Translations under genes and position numbers: made by a program
Shown here: positions 42,542-51,427 of the stretch, in pieces
Layout of the letters: each line of letters opens with the position of its first letter
Numbering within the stretch: position 1 is the first letter of the stretch
DNA from: DATKPC01 sp035524275
GTDB taxonomy: Bacteria; Pseudomonadota; Gammaproteobacteria; Burkholderiales; Burkholderiaceae_F
DNA: 53,469 bases
Direction of reading: 5' to 3'
NCBI GenBank assembly: GCA_035524275.1
Contig: DATKPC010000050.1
Location: forward strand, 1 to 53,469
The notes under the pieces: model-generated
The model's database searches: none
Told to the model about the DNA's origin: nothing
The model's input: the letters and a program-made list of their open reading frames with translations, nothing else

Positions 42542-43201
42542 ATGGACAAGGTGTTGTTCATCGTCGGCATGGGGCCGGGCTTGAGTGCGGCCGTGGCTCG
42601 CCGCTTCGCGCGGGACGGCTATGCGGTCGGCGCCGTGGCACGCGATGCCGAGAAGCTGGAGGCACAACTGTCCGTCCTTCGTGCCTCGGGCGCCCGGATC
42701 GCCGGCGCCACGGCGGATGCCGGCGACGCCGGCTCGCTGCGGCAAGCGATGACCCGCCTGCAGGCCGAGCTCGGCGACGCCGACGTGCTTGTCTACAACG
42801 CGGCGGGCGTGACCTACCGACCGCTTGCCGAGCTCACCGCGGAGCAGTTCGCCGCGGACCTGGCCGTCAGCGTGACCGGCGCGCTCACCGCAGCCCAGTG
42901 CGTACTGACGGCGATGCGGGCGCGCGGGTCCGGATCCGTGCTGCTGACGGGGGGCGGCTTCGCCTTCGAGCCGATGCCCGCCCTGGCCAGCCTGGGCGCC
43001 GGCAAGGCGGCCATCCGCAACCTCGCGTTCAGCCTGCACGCCGACCTGAAGGACATCGGGGTCCACGCCGCGACGGTGACGATCTGCGGAACGGTCGCGC
43101 CGGGCACGCCCTTCGACCCGGACCGCATCGCCGAGGCGTACTGGCAGCTGCATGCCCAGCCGGCCGAAGCGTTCGAGCGCGAGGTGCAGTTCCGCGGCTG
43201 A
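42542..43201 (+). CDS. SDR-family protein with Leu replacing the catalytic Tyr
   Basis: A 219-residue Rossmann-fold protein: FIVGMGPGLSAAVARRF at the N-terminus (glycine-rich loop) and VYNAAG near residue 86. The active-site strand has TGGGF (Thr136 in place of Ser), and LASLGAGKAAIRN has Lys155 present but Leu151 where the catalytic Tyr is expected. GGAGGA lies six bases before the ATG. Cotranscribed with the MFS gene. It could bind NAD(P) without classical SDR chemistry. Confidence 0.88.
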   Translation: MDKVLFIVGMGPGLSAAVARRFARDGYAVGAVARDAEKLEAQLSVLRASGARIAGATADAGDAGSLRQAMTRLQAELGDADVLVYNAAGVTYRPLAELTAEQFAADLAVSVTGALTAAQCVLTAMRARGSGSVLLTGGGFAFEPMPALASLGAGKAAIRNLAFSLHADLKDIGVHAATVTICGTVAPGTPFDPDRIAEAYWQLHAQPAEAFEREVQFRG

Positions 43202-43449
43202 CGCGCGCCTGCGTGGTCGCTTGTGCATCGGCTGCTCGAAGGGATCGTCCTGTTCCGCTGGAGCGGCGCCGACGCGGCGATGCATGGCCATCTCGCGGCA
43301 CGAGGACGCCGCTGGCCCGAAAATCATCGCCCATGCCGGCCCGCGGAACGTTTGCCTCGATGCGTCCGCGCTATCGAATGGCGCGATTTGCAATTTCGCC
43401 GCGGATCCTTACGATCCTCTGTCGCGTCGAATTCGGCGAAGGCTTGGAA

Positions 43450-43752
43450 TTGCAGTTCCTCTACGTCCTGCACCTTGTTCCGCGGCTTCACGCGCCAACC
43501 GCATGGACCGATGCCGACAACCAGGCCGTCGCAGACCATTTTCAACGCCTCAAGACCGCCGCAGAGAAAGGAATCGTCATCCTGGCCGGTCGCACGGCGG
43601 AGCCGCTCGACCAAACCTTCGGCATCGTGATCTTCGAGGCGCCCGACGAACCGGCGGCTCGCGAATTCATGGAATCCGATCCGACCGTCGCGCTTGGGGT
43701 CATGACAGCGACCCTGCATCCTTATTCGCTGGCGTTGCTGCGAAAGACCTGA
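43450..43752 (+). CDS. YciI-like protein (YCII domain)
   Basis: A 100-residue protein beginning (M)QFLYVLHLVPRLH, with the YciI-family pattern ADHFQRLKTAAEKGIVILAGRT, FGIVIFEAPDEPAAREFME and DPTVALGVMTATLHPY. The family His and Asp positions are present. The start is taken as TTG 43450, because GAAGG lies seven bases upstream and family homology begins there; an in-frame TTG at 43444 is possible. The 248 bases before it, after the SDR, contain no recognisable gene. Confidence 0.8.
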   Translation: MQFLYVLHLVPRLHAPTAWTDADNQAVADHFQRLKTAAEKGIVILAGRTAEPLDQTFGIVIFEAPDEPAAREFMESDPTVALGVMTATLHPYSLALLRKT

Positions 43753-43952
43753 AGGGCTCGCCTCCGTTCTGCCGCCGGCCGCGACATCACGACCTCGCGT
43801 GACGCCAAGGCACGCCGCCGTGCCCCGGTGCCGGACACGGAGTCGACCCCGGTTGCGCGCCCATCCTGTCCGGTACATGGCGCATCATCGTCGGCGCCGG
43901 CGCCGGGATCATCCGCAAGTCATGGACGGTCGTTCAAGCAGGGAAAAGGCCG

Positions 43953-44477
43953 ATGGCGATATCACTCTACGATCTCAGTGTGCCGACCTTCCTGCAGACG
44001 GTAAGGGCCGTCGAAGGCTTCCTTGACCGTGCCAACAGGCACTGCGCAGAGACCGGGATAGACCCGGACGATTTCGTCCACGCGCGGCTATACGACGACA
44101 TGGCGCCCTTTCATTTCCAGATCGAGGCGGCCTGGCACCACGCCGTGTGGGGGCTGGAGGCGATGAAGACCGGCGTGTTCTCGCCGCCTGCACTGGTCGG
44201 TCCGGTCCCTTTCGTCGACCTGCAGGCGATGATCGGGAAGGCGCAAGCGACGCTGGCGGCGCTCACGCCCGAGGAGGTCAACGGCTGGGCCGGTAAGGCA
44301 CTGGACCTTCAGATCGGCCCGCGGCGCCTCGCTTTGACCTCGGAGACCCTCATCCTTTCGTTTTCCCTGCCCAACTTCTATTTCCATGTCGTCACCGCCT
44401 ACGACATCCTGCGGATGCGCGGCGTGCCACTCGGCAAGCGCGACTACGAAGGCGTGATACGAACGCGGCCGGCGTAA
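43953..44477 (+). CDS. DUF1993 family protein
   Basis: A 174-residue helical protein beginning MAISLYDLSVPTFLQTVRAV, followed by HARLYDDMAPFHFQIEAAWHHA and near the end FSLPNFYFHVVTAYDILRMRGVPLGKRDYEG. Both the start and end segments are characteristic of DUF1993, a DinB-like four-helix fold. AAAAGG lies before the ATG. Function is unknown. It stands alone, with a 200-base gap upstream in which I see nothing but a small hairpin. Confidence 0.92.
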   Translation: MAISLYDLSVPTFLQTVRAVEGFLDRANRHCAETGIDPDDFVHARLYDDMAPFHFQIEAAWHHAVWGLEAMKTGVFSPPALVGPVPFVDLQAMIGKAQATLAALTPEEVNGWAGKALDLQIGPRRLALTSETLILSFSLPNFYFHVVTAYDILRMRGVPLGKRDYEGVIRTRPA

Positions 44478-44532
44478 CGCGGCGGCCATCGTTTCGCCCC
44501 GGGCTGTCCCATGCGGATGCGGTTCGTGGCTG

Positions 44533-45261
44533 TCAGAGATCGAAATGGGAAGGCATCATGATCACGTCGCGAATGGTCATGTGCCGGGGCCGCGTGAGCA
44601 TGAACAGGATCACCTGCGCGACGTCGGCGGCCTCCAGCAGGCTGCCCGAGGCGCGTGCCTCGGCGAGTCTTTCCGCCGGCCAATCCGACAGCAGGCCCGT
44701 GATCACCGGCCCCGGCGAGATGGAGCCGACACGCAGCCCGTGCTTGAACACCTGCCGGCGTACCGTTTGCACGAAGCAGTTGATGGCCCATTTGGACGAG
44801 GCGTAGACCGGCTCCCACGGCGTGGGGTAGTGCGCGGCGAGCGAGCTCGTGACGATGATGTCGCCGCTGCCTTGCTCGATCATGGGAGCGAGTACATCGT
44901 GGACATTCTTCATCACGACGTTGATGTTGAGGTTCAGCATGCGATCGATGGCCGCGCTGTTGGCGTCGGCCAAATCACCGCCGATGTACATGCCTGCATT
45001 GGCATGGAAGATGTCCACGCGCCCGGTACGCGCCAGAACCTGCGGAATCAAGCCGGAGCACGCCGTCGGGTCAAGCAGGTCCAGCGACAGCGCCGAGGCG
45101 GCCGGCCCGAGGCGGGCACAAGCCCGTTCCAGCGCCGCCACATCGCGGTCGACGAGGACGACGCGCGCCCCGGCAGACACCATCGCCTCGGCGCTGGCCA
45201 AGCCGATCCCCGAAGCGGCGCCGGTAATCGCCGCGACTTTGCCGTCCAGGTCGTTCGTCAT
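44533..45261 (-). CDS. Classical short-chain dehydrogenase/reductase
   Basis: A 242-residue SDR with a complete active site: TGAASGIG (residues 13-20), NAG (88-90), Ser140 in IIVTSSLAA and Tyr153/Lys157 in VYASSK, then SPGPVITGLL. Asp38 at the end of the second strand (VLVDRD) favours NAD over NADP. Substrate unknown. It is the last gene on the minus strand after the efflux operon and PCP protein, 140 bases from the latter. Confidence 0.92.
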   Translation of the reverse strand: MTNDLDGKVAAITGAASGIGLASAEAMVSAGARVVLVDRDVAALERACARLGPAASALSLDLLDPTACSGLIPQVLARTGRVDIFHANAGMYIGGDLADANSAAIDRMLNLNINVVMKNVHDVLAPMIEQGSGDIIVTSSLAAHYPTPWEPVYASSKWAINCFVQTVRRQVFKHGLRVGSISPGPVITGLLSDWPAERLAEARASGSLLEAADVAQVILFMLTRPRHMTIRDVIMMPSHFDL

Positions 45262-45401
45262 TCGATTCCGAATCCTCAAGATGCGCGCCGTGCGGCAACC
45301 TGCAGCGGGTCGGGAGCGTCGCGATCGGGCATGTCCACCCCGATCGGCGCCGCCGCTCCGACCGCCAGCGCCGCGCGCAGGCACGCCACGGCGCGGCCTA
45401 C

Positions 45402-46037
45402 TCAGCCCGCGGCCACCGGCCCTTGCAAGCGCGCCATCACGCGACCTGGCAGCCGCCGGTGCTCCACCAACTCCCGCAACTCGGCCAGGCTCAGGTAGCG
45501 GCCGTTCGCGCCGGCCTTGCCTAGCACCTTCAGCAAGATGGGCCACTCGCCGTTCATCAGCGCGCGGTCGACGCGGCGGCGATGGCCGGCGGCGCGTTCA
45601 AAGTTGGCGTCCATCATGCGCGTGAGCTCGCGCAGGTCGAGCCCGGGCTCGCGACTCCCATCGGCCGCGGTTTTCTCGCTGGCGAAGCCCTCCAGGTGCG
45701 CCCATTGGGCCGCGTCGAAGCGGGCCTGGGCATCGAGCAGGCGGCTGCCGGCACCGTGCTTGTCCAGCGGCCCATCGCGCAACTGATTCAGGTGCAGCCC
45801 CTGGGAGGCGTTGCGCAGCAGGGCTCCCGGCCCCAGGCCGTTGGCGATCAGCGCAATGGTCCGGATCGCAACCTCGCCGAGCGAGGCCGGGTCGTCACCG
45901 GCGCGCGCCACGACGTCGATCACCCGCGCCACCTCGCCCAGTGGCGCCGTGTCGTCGGGCAGCAGGCCCTGCGCCACCAGTGCGCGCAGGAAGGGACAGG
46001 GGTTGCCGGCGGAAACCTGGCGGGCGGTGTCGGACAT
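45402..46037 (-). CDS. Hypothetical protein with a chloroperoxidase-like PCP motif
   Basis: A 211-residue soluble protein. The N-terminal segment NPCPFLRALVAQGLLPDD resembles the heme-thiolate motif of the chloroperoxidase/unspecific peroxygenase family (PCP-x-LNxLAN-x-G-x-LPR-D), where the Cys ligates heme. A second segment, LDKHGAGSRLLDAQARFD, sits where that family has its EHD-x-SLSR acid-base region, but the catalytic Glu is not conserved. LTRMMDANFERAAGHRRRVD is another distinctive helix. The match is from motif memory only, so the family assignment is tentative. The ATG at 46037 is preferred over an in-frame TTG at 46052. It lies 101 bases downstream of the exporter permease. Confidence 0.7.
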   Translation of the reverse strand: MSDTARQVSAGNPCPFLRALVAQGLLPDDTAPLGEVARVIDVVARAGDDPASLGEVAIRTIALIANGLGPGALLRNASQGLHLNQLRDGPLDKHGAGSRLLDAQARFDAAQWAHLEGFASEKTAADGSREPGLDLRELTRMMDANFERAAGHRRRVDRALMNGEWPILLKVLGKAGANGRYLSLAELRELVEHRRLPGRVMARLQGPVAAG

Positions 46038-46138
46038 GGCAACTCTGCTCAAGAACCGGTGATGTCAGTTGATGCTAACAGGTCGACCCGCGTCTTCGCC
46101 GGTGACGCCGCACGGCCGCTGATCGTAGCCGGCACCTG

Positions 46139-47359
46139 TCAGGCGCCGGTGTCCTTCCGCCCCATCGCCTCGCCGGTTTCGGTGCGGCGATCCCCGGCGA
46201 AACGCCGCCAGCGCCAACCCGCCACCAGGCTGCCGCCGGCCCAGAGCGCGACCAGCACCAGCGATTCGCGCCGGACGTCGGCCAACCCGGCGCCCATCTG
46301 GTCCAGCGCGATGAATCCCGGGATCGCCGCACTGGAGGGCAGCAGCCAGCGCAGCGTCTGTAAAGGCCCGGGCAGCGCAACGGCCGGCCAGGACAGGTCG
46401 GCCAGGAACAGCATCGGCAGCGTGGTCACCAGCAGCAGTTGCGCCGAGCGCTCGCGACTGCGAAACAGGCTCGCCAGCGCCATGCCCAGGGCCGCCAGGC
46501 ACAGCGCGAACAACACCGAGAACAGCAGCAGCGGCGTGGGGGATCCGGCACGCGGATAGTCCTGCCAGCGCAGTACCCAGCCAAAAAAATAAAGGCTATT
46601 GATCCACGCCACGGCGGCAAACGCCAACTGCGTCCCCCAAAAGCCGGCCGCGCCGGGATCGAGCGGAAACGGGCCGCGCCCCTGCCGCCAGGTGCCGAAC
46701 ATCAGGGCCATGCCGATCCATAGCGTCTGCTGGATCACCAGCACCGCGACCCCGGGAACGACATACGACCCGTAGCCTTCGCGCACGTTGAACCAGGCCA
46801 CCGAATCGGCCCGCAGCGGCGCGGCTCGCGCCCGGGCCTCGGCAGGTTCGGGCGTGCGCGCCAGTTCGCGCTGCACGGTGATGCCGGCCGACACCGTGCC
46901 GACCACTTCAGCCATCGCGCCGAGGACAACGCGGTCGACCAGCAGGTAGGCCCCATTGCCCGACAGCGCGACCGCGACATGTCGCCCGCCGCGGACATCG
47001 GCGGCCAGCCCGTCGGGCAATACCAGGATGCCGGCGACCTCATTGCGCCAAAGGGCCTCGCGAGCCGCGCCCGGTTCGACGACGACGCGGCGCAGTGCCA
47101 GGGCCGGATGGGCCGCCACCAGCCTCACGATTTGCCGGGACAGGGCGGATTGGTCCTGGTCGACGACGAGGACGGGCACCCGGTTGACCAGTTCGCCGCC
47201 ATAGGGCCAGGGATAAAAGAACGAATAGAACAGCACGCCACCGAACACCAGCGCAGCCACCCCCGGATCACGAAACAAGCCGCCGAGGAGCTGGCGGATG
47301 CTCGACCCCAAACGTCGGGCGAACGAGCGCGACGGCAGGAACGGTGTTTCCGAAGTCAC
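46139..47359 (-). CDS. ABC-2 type exporter permease (second of pair)
   Basis: A 406-residue membrane protein of the YhhJ/YbhR class. One N-terminal helix (VAALVFGGVLFYSFFYPW) is followed by a large periplasmic domain (VLVVDQDQSALSRQIVRLV and onward to about residue 210). Five further helices follow, with the family segment LLLVTTLPMLFLADLSWP and LLPSSAAIPGFIALDQMG. The start is GTG at 47359, overlapping the upstream permease stop (GTGA). It pairs with its neighbour to form the membrane channel of an exporter. Confidence 0.9.
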   Translation of the reverse strand: MTSETPFLPSRSFARRLGSSIRQLLGGLFRDPGVAALVFGGVLFYSFFYPWPYGGELVNRVPVLVVDQDQSALSRQIVRLVAAHPALALRRVVVEPGAAREALWRNEVAGILVLPDGLAADVRGGRHVAVALSGNGAYLLVDRVVLGAMAEVVGTVSAGITVQRELARTPEPAEARARAAPLRADSVAWFNVREGYGSYVVPGVAVLVIQQTLWIGMALMFGTWRQGRGPFPLDPGAAGFWGTQLAFAAVAWINSLYFFGWVLRWQDYPRAGSPTPLLLFSVLFALCLAALGMALASLFRSRERSAQLLLVTTLPMLFLADLSWPAVALPGPLQTLRWLLPSSAAIPGFIALDQMGAGLADVRRESLVLVALWAGGSLVAGWRWRRFAGDRRTETGEAMGRKDTGA

Positions 47360-48540
47360 GCCGAACCCCACCGGCCGCGCGCCGCGCGCCAACGCAGTGT
47401 GCCGATACCGACCAGGGCCCCGACCGCTGCAATCGCCCCCAGCGGCGCCAGGTCCGCGACGGCGAAGGCCGTCGGAGCGCCGGCAAACCAGACCCGGGAT
47501 TGGAAATCGAGATAGTGGGTCAAAGGCAGCAGGGCCGCCCATCCGCGCGCGCCGGCGGGCATGGCCCAAAGGGGAAACCCCTGGCCCGAGAACGCGAAGG
47601 CCGGGGCCGTCAGGATTGCCGTCGCGGAAATCGCGTTGCGCAGCGAACCGGTCACGCCGATCACGGCCAGCCCGAGGCCCAGGCAGGCCAGTTCGAAGGC
47701 GACCGCTCCGGCAAGCAGCAGCGCCGGGCTGCCGGCCACGACCCAGCCGCGAATGCCGGCGTAGTAACCGATGTAGACCAGCAGGCCCAGGGTGAAACAA
47801 AGGCTCGGAACCAGCAGCTTGGCCCCTAAGGCGGCCGACCACGATCCGCCGGCGGCCGTCAGCCAGTGTTCGATCGAGCCGTCACGTACTTCGACCCCCA
47901 CGCCCCGCACCACCGCCAGCACGACCAGGATCTGGATCAGTGCCGGAATGACGGCCAGGACGAGAAACGGCTCGTAACTGGTGTGTTCGTTGTACTGCGT
48001 GCCGATCACCGGCCGCAAGGGCTCGATGCGTCCGGGCGAGGCCGCGCCGATCGCCCCGCGCTTGGCCGCCGCCTGCAACTCCACGCCGGCATTGAACGTC
48101 GCCAATACGCCCCGGACTGCACTGCTCAGCGCGCCGGAATGCGCGGCGAACTGCGCGTTGTAGAACCAGGGAATCGTGACGCCCCGGCCCTGCTGCAACG
48201 CGATTGCGCTTCCGGCCGGGATGACCAGCAGCCCGTAGGCCTGGCGCAGACGCAGGAGCTGGATCGCCGTTTCGTGGTCGGGTACTTCGGCGGCGATCCG
48301 GACCGACGGTGCCCGGTCCACCCAACGCAGCAACTGACGCGAGAACGCGGAATGGTCCTGATCGATGACGACGATCGGCAAGCGATGAGGGATCCCCGAT
48401 GCGAAGATCCATCCGATCAGCGCGCAGGCGAGCAGCGGGATGACCGTCAGCATGGCCAGGTCCCACCGATCTCGCCACAGCCGGGCCCATTCGCGTCGCC
48501 AGGCCGTGGCGAAGCCCGGTGGATGGCGCCCCTCGCTCAT
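47356..48540 (-). CDS. ABC-2 type exporter permease (first of pair)
   Basis: A 394-residue protein with the same layout as its neighbour: an N-terminal helix (LAMLTVIPLLACALIGWIFA), a periplasmic domain beginning LPIVVIDQDHSAFSRQLLRWVD, and a C-terminal bundle with GTQYNEHTSYEPFLVLAVIP and SATAILTAPAFAFSGQGFPL. It starts 32 bases after the HlyD-like gene. In the usual YbhFSR or YhiI-RbbA-YhhJ operons an ATPase gene would be found here, but none is present between or within these genes. Confidence 0.9.
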   Translation of the reverse strand: MSEGRHPPGFATAWRREWARLWRDRWDLAMLTVIPLLACALIGWIFASGIPHRLPIVVIDQDHSAFSRQLLRWVDRAPSVRIAAEVPDHETAIQLLRLRQAYGLLVIPAGSAIALQQGRGVTIPWFYNAQFAAHSGALSSAVRGVLATFNAGVELQAAAKRGAIGAASPGRIEPLRPVIGTQYNEHTSYEPFLVLAVIPALIQILVVLAVVRGVGVEVRDGSIEHWLTAAGGSWSAALGAKLLVPSLCFTLGLLVYIGYYAGIRGWVVAGSPALLLAGAVAFELACLGLGLAVIGVTGSLRNAISATAILTAPAFAFSGQGFPLWAMPAGARGWAALLPLTHYLDFQSRVWFAGAPTAFAVADLAPLGAIAAVGALVGIGTLRWRAARGRWGSA

Positions 48541-48572
48541 GGATCCGGCGCCCGGGGCCGCGCGTGCCCCAG

Positions 48573-49562
48573 TCACGCCGCCGGCGCGAACACCACGCTC
48601 ATGCCCGGCCGCCAGCCCTCGAGTTGGGTCGTCGGTCGCAGGCGAATCTCGAAGGTGCGCAGGTCGGTCCCCCCCGGGCGCGCGGCCTTCCAGGTCGCGA
48701 ACTCCGGCAGTGCCGCCAGCGACTCGACGCGGAAGTCGAGGTCGCGTCCAAGCGCCGGAAGGTGGCCGTGATGAACGCTGCCGGCCGGATAGGTGGCCAA
48801 CTGGTCCTCGCGCAGTTCGACCACCGCCCACACGTCGTTCAGGTCAACCAGCGTGACGACCGGATAGCCCTGGGGAGCCAGTTCCCCGGCCGCGACCTGG
48901 AGCCGGGCCACCATGCCGGCCGCCGGGGCGCGGATGCGGGTTTCCGCCAGCGCCACTTCGGCCTCGGCCACCACGCCACCGACCTGGCGCGCCTGGGCCT
49001 GGGCAGCTCGCCGATCCTCGCTGCGGGCGCCGTCACGGGCCATGCCGTATTGCGCCTCGGCCGCCTCGGCCAACTCCCGCGCCGCCTTCCACTGCGCCTC
49101 GGCCTCGTCGCGCTTCTGCCCGGCCACCACGCCCTGGTCGTACAGCGCCTGGACCCGGTCGAAGGTTGCCTTGGCGAGGTCGGCCGCGGTCACCGCCCGC
49201 TCCCAGTTGAACCGGGCCATGGCGATCTCCTGCGGGCGAGCGCCGGCCTGAGCCTTGTCGGCAACCGCCTGCGCGGCGGCCTGGGCCGATTGCGCCTGCG
49301 TCAGCTTGGCGGCGACCTCGGGGCTGTCAAGCGAAAACAGCAGATCGCCTGCCGCCACGGCCTGCCCGGGGCGCACCACGACCTCCCCCACGCGACCGGA
49401 CACTTTCGACGAGACGTTGATCTCGCGCGCTTCCAGCTGACCCTCGATCGGCAACGGCTGCGGGCGGTAGGCTTCCCAAACACCCCAGACAACGAGCGCC
49501 AGGACGGCGATGGCCAGACCGGCAAGGCCGAAGGCGCGGCCGCGTGATGCGCTCGACGTCAT
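48573..49562 (-). CDS. HlyD-family periplasmic adaptor protein
   Basis: A 329-residue membrane-fusion protein: one N-terminal helix (LAGLAIAVLALVVWGVW), a first lipoyl half (INVSSKVSGRVGEVVVRPGQAVAAGDLLF), a long coiled-coil hairpin (about residues 85-205), a second lipoyl half (TRIRAPAAGMVARLQVAAGELA) and a beta-barrel (VWAVVELREDQLATY). It links the inner-membrane permeases to the TolC-like channel. The ATG at 49562 overlaps the TolC gene stop (ATGA). Confidence 0.92.
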   Translation of the reverse strand: MTSSASRGRAFGLAGLAIAVLALVVWGVWEAYRPQPLPIEGQLEAREINVSSKVSGRVGEVVVRPGQAVAAGDLLFSLDSPEVAAKLTQAQSAQAAAQAVADKAQAGARPQEIAMARFNWERAVTAADLAKATFDRVQALYDQGVVAGQKRDEAEAQWKAARELAEAAEAQYGMARDGARSEDRRAAQAQARQVGGVVAEAEVALAETRIRAPAAGMVARLQVAAGELAPQGYPVVTLVDLNDVWAVVELREDQLATYPAGSVHHGHLPALGRDLDFRVESLAALPEFATWKAARPGGTDLRTFEIRLRPTTQLEGWRPGMSVVFAPAA

Positions 49563-51034
49563 GGAGCCACTCCAGGGATGTCCTCGGCCCGCACCTGGAA
49601 CTCGGCGCTGCGGGCCAGTTCGACCAGGCGTTCGGGTTCGCCGGTAGCCTGCAGCAGTCCGGCCAGGGCCAGGTCGTAGTCATAGGCTGCCTGCAGACGT
49701 TCGGTGAGCACCTTGGCCAGGGTCACGCGCGCGTCGACCACCTCCACCGCCGGCGCCTGCGCCTGGCGGAATGCCGCCTCCTGCAGGCGCAGGTTCTCCC
49801 GCGCCAAGGCAATGGTGGCGTCCATCGTCTGGAAACGCGCGCGGGCATTCTCGACCGCCCGCCAGCGCACCTCGACCAGCGTCGGCAAGTCACGTCGAGC
49901 CTGCGCCGCCATCACCTCGACCCGCTCGCGCTCCAACTGCGCGGCCTGGCGCAATGCGCCACGATCCAGTCCGCCCGCGATCGGGATCGTCAGGTAGATG
50001 CCAACGAACCAGTTCGGCCGCACCAGCACATCATGACTTTGGTTCTGGTTGTAGTTGCCCACCGCCAGTACCGTCGGGGCATGCGGACTGCCGTTGAGCG
50101 ACAGGGTTTCGTCGGCCTGCCGGCGCTTGGCGTCCAGCTTGCTCCAGGCGGTGTTGCGCACCAGCGCCGCATCGACGAAGGACTGCAGCGACCCGATCGG
50201 GCCGGCATGCACGAACAGCGGCGTCTTCGGGTCGACCGGTTGGTCCATGCCCACCAGTCGCTGAAGCGCAACGCACGCCAGGTCGCGGTCGCTTTCGGCG
50301 CGGCTGAGTTCCCGCCGGGCGTCATCCAGCGCCACATCGGCCCGCAGGCGGTCGGCCCGGGCAATCATGCCTGCCGCCTCCAGCGCCAGCGCGTCACGGT
50401 GATGGCGCATCAGGTCATCGACGGCATCCTGCCGCAGGCGCCAGGCCCCCACGGCCAATTGCGCGCCGAAATAGCGCTCGGCAGTCACCTGCTGCAGGTG
50501 CTCGCGCTCGGCCTGCAGGTCGCTGCGCGCTTCCGTGGCCCGGCCTTCCGCGACGCCATGCAAGGCCTGGATTCGGCCGCCGGTAAAAATGGGCCAGCTC
50601 ACCCCCACCCCGGGCGAACTCAGGCTCAGGTAGCGGTTCGTGCTCAGCACGTTGGGAAGGGGCGGAATCTGGGCCACAGGGACGGCCTGGTCGACGCCGG
50701 AGACGACCGGATTGACCAGGGCCGCAACATTCGACACGTCGAGGTTGACCGAGGTGGCCACCCGGCCGGCGAAGGCATAGGCATCGACACGTGGCAATCC
50801 GAGGCCGGCCACCGCCTGCGCCTCCTGGGCCTTGGCATCGGCGTCGAGCCGAGCGCCCTGGACGTCGCCCGACGTGTCGGTCGCGCGCTGGATGGCTTCG
50901 TCCAAGCCCAGCGGTTCGGCCGCGGCAAGCGGTGAGGCCAGCGCAAGACAGGCCGCCGCGGCGAGGGTCCGGCCCCGGTGCGGTCGTGGCCGCGGCGCGG
51001 CTGGCGCGCAGGCGTCCTGCACGGGAATCGTCAT
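49559..51034 (-). CDS. TolC-family outer-membrane efflux protein
   Basis: A 491-residue outer-membrane factor with a signal peptide (cleavage near SPLAAAEP). It starts with LGLDEAIQRATDTSGDV and has the duplicated TolC layout: two long coiled-coil halves and membrane strands around GVGVSWPIFTGGRIQALHG and WFVGIYLTIPIAGGLDRGALRQAAQ. ATG 51034 is used; a GTG at 51046 is in frame. It is the first gene of the operon TolC-HlyD-permease-permease, and an IS630 scrap lies just upstream in what should be the promoter region. Confidence 0.92.
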   Translation of the reverse strand: MTIPVQDACAPAAPRPRPHRGRTLAAAACLALASPLAAAEPLGLDEAIQRATDTSGDVQGARLDADAKAQEAQAVAGLGLPRVDAYAFAGRVATSVNLDVSNVAALVNPVVSGVDQAVPVAQIPPLPNVLSTNRYLSLSSPGVGVSWPIFTGGRIQALHGVAEGRATEARSDLQAEREHLQQVTAERYFGAQLAVGAWRLRQDAVDDLMRHHRDALALEAAGMIARADRLRADVALDDARRELSRAESDRDLACVALQRLVGMDQPVDPKTPLFVHAGPIGSLQSFVDAALVRNTAWSKLDAKRRQADETLSLNGSPHAPTVLAVGNYNQNQSHDVLVRPNWFVGIYLTIPIAGGLDRGALRQAAQLERERVEVMAAQARRDLPTLVEVRWRAVENARARFQTMDATIALARENLRLQEAAFRQAQAPAVEVVDARVTLAKVLTERLQAAYDYDLALAGLLQATGEPERLVELARSAEFQVRAEDIPGVAP

Positions 51035-51109
51035 GGCGTAAGTCACAAGGGCGGCACCGGGGCACCGCCCCTTTTCGCGTGGTTCGTCCGGATCGCGTCG
51101 CGGCGAATT

Positions 51110-51295
51110 CTAATCGGTGGCCGGCGTGATCGACCGCAACGAGGTGGAATTCGCCTTCCGTACGAGGCAGTTCGCGTCGGGTTGACCCACAATCTCGCTC
51201 GTCTCGTCGACGCACAGGACCAACGCGCGGTCGGGCGGATCCAGGTACAGGCCCACGACGTCGCGCGTCTTCTCGACGAACTGGACTCGATCCAT
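51110..51295 (-). mobile_element. IS630-family transposase fragment
   Basis: The translation FVEKTRDVVGLYLDPPD followed by RALVLCVDETSEI matches the region around the first catalytic Asp of one IS630 group (usually FVEKVRDIVGLYLNPP then ALVLCVDEKSQI). Only about 45 residues are recognisable, with no flanking repeats. It belongs to a different IS630 branch from the element at 35-36 kb. It lies between the efflux operon and the divergent NADH dehydrogenase and may have altered the promoter of either. Confidence 0.8.
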
Positions 51296-51427
51296 GCAAG
51301 GTGTTGGAATGGCCGAACGGCCGACATCGGCTTGATTCTTGCATGCAACGCCGCGGTCGCCACATCGATTCGAAATGGGGATCTCAATGCCCATGAAGTA
51401 CCGCTTGCGTGACGGGACCATACGGCG

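Noticed and set aside
41323..43332. Upstream part of the plus-strand frame that ends in the YciI gene
   Set aside because: It runs in the wrong frame through the MFS and SDR genes; YciI homology starts only at about 43450.
43809..43824. GGCACG-CCGC-CGTGCC hairpin after the YciI gene, considered as a terminator
   Set aside because: No T-run follows, and six-base GC arms are common in this composition.
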